This document shows, in pieces, positions 49,785 to 49,977 of a stretch of 49,977 nt of DNA. A program made the position numbers and the translations under genes. This stretch comes from a virus. Where the stretch lies: positions 1 to 49,977 of IMG/VR virus record IMGVR_UViG_3300047554_000625. The stretch is one strand, 5' to 3'. Below the pieces are notes generated by a model, which saw nothing but the letters and a program-made list of their open reading frames with translations, was not told where the DNA came from and searched no databases. Each line of letters begins with the position of its first letter. Within the stretch, counting starts at the first letter, position 1.

Positions 49785-49977
49785 TTATACCTCCTGAATA
49801 GTCTTGACGTACTCATCCATATAGTAGTCTATCTGGGTAAGGTCAAAGTCAACGTCATCAGAGTAAGGTAGGTTTACCAGTAACTGGTCTAGGTTGTATT
49901 TAATTCGTGAAAGTCTGTGTGAACGGTTGTCAGAATCACAGATAGGTAGTAAACCCGCGTAGGGGTTTCTATAAACT
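49785..49977 (-). CDS. hypothetical protein, C-terminal part (runs off window)
   Basis: The last 63 residues (VYRNPYAGLLPICDSDNRSH...) ending IDYYMDEYVKTIQEV. The C-terminus is strongly acidic and aromatic. It is the gene immediately upstream of the DNA polymerase in the leftward operon. Not recognised. Confidence 0.65.
   Translation of the reverse strand, partial: VYRNPYAGLLPICDSDNRSHRLSRIKYNLDQLLVNLPYSDDVDFDLTQIDYYMDEYVKTIQEV

Noticed and set aside
1-49977. Circular closure of the window
   Set aside because: Joining base 49977 to base 1 puts the two cut genes in different frames and gives a stop after about 30 codons, so the ends are probably not adjacent and sequence is missing.

Overview
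The window is about 50 kb of a lytic, T7-like short-tailed bacteriophage (podovirus) genome. The basis is a T7-type set read directly from the proteins: fused primase-helicase, endonuclease I-type resolvase, family A DNA polymerase, large terminase, portal, scaffold, HK97-fold capsid, tail tubular proteins A and B, three very large ejection-type proteins and a fibre with a T7 gp17-like head. I see no integrase, lysogeny repressor, CRISPR or insertion sequence. No single-subunit T7-type RNA polymerase was recognised. The host cannot be read from the sequence; a Gram-negative, possibly aquatic bacterium is only an inference. Both window ends cut genes and do not join in frame, so part of the early region is missing.

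Layout. (1) 1-10,840, minus strand: early and replication genes read leftward. First come about twenty small unknown proteins (10.8 to 4.5 kb), several shorter than 60 residues. A ParB-domain protein, a few unknowns, the primase-helicase and endonuclease I follow. Genes overlap heavily: endonuclease I sits out of frame inside the last 311 bases of the helicase gene. Intergenic gaps hold two repeat families: GNRA-capped hairpins just after stop codons, and a 26-bp element 12-14 bases before four start codons. (2) 10,841-12,323: a 1.5-kb non-coding divergent control region with a tandem array of pseudoknot-like RNA units, a promoter/operator-like site, iteron-like and GT-rich repeats, and a branched RNA candidate. 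(3) 12,324-45,407, plus strand: virion and lysis genes. Adhesion and beta-rich virion proteins come first, then terminase, portal, scaffold, capsid, an HNH endonuclease VII, a GH19 endolysin, a holin candidate, tail tubular A/B and the ejection proteins (14, 30, 34 and 40 kb), and finally the tail fibre. (4) 45,459-49,977, minus strand: DNA polymerase, a 21-residue membrane peptide, a dATP/dGTP diphosphohydrolase-like protein, an ERF annealing protein and a PD-(D/E)XK nuclease. A strong hairpin terminator separates this operon from the convergent late operon.

How it works together (inference). The leftward operons supply DNA synthesis, recombination, nucleotide clean-up and host take-over. 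The rightward operon builds and packages the particle and lyses the cell. The three ejection proteins would enter the host with the DNA. One carries two candidate peptidoglycan-cutting domains. The 1,809-residue one appears to carry a zinc metalloprotease (HExxH) and an ADP-ribosyltransferase-like domain, a layout like 'polyvalent' injected effectors. That protein and the pseudoknot array at 11.1-11.4 kb are the most novel-looking features.
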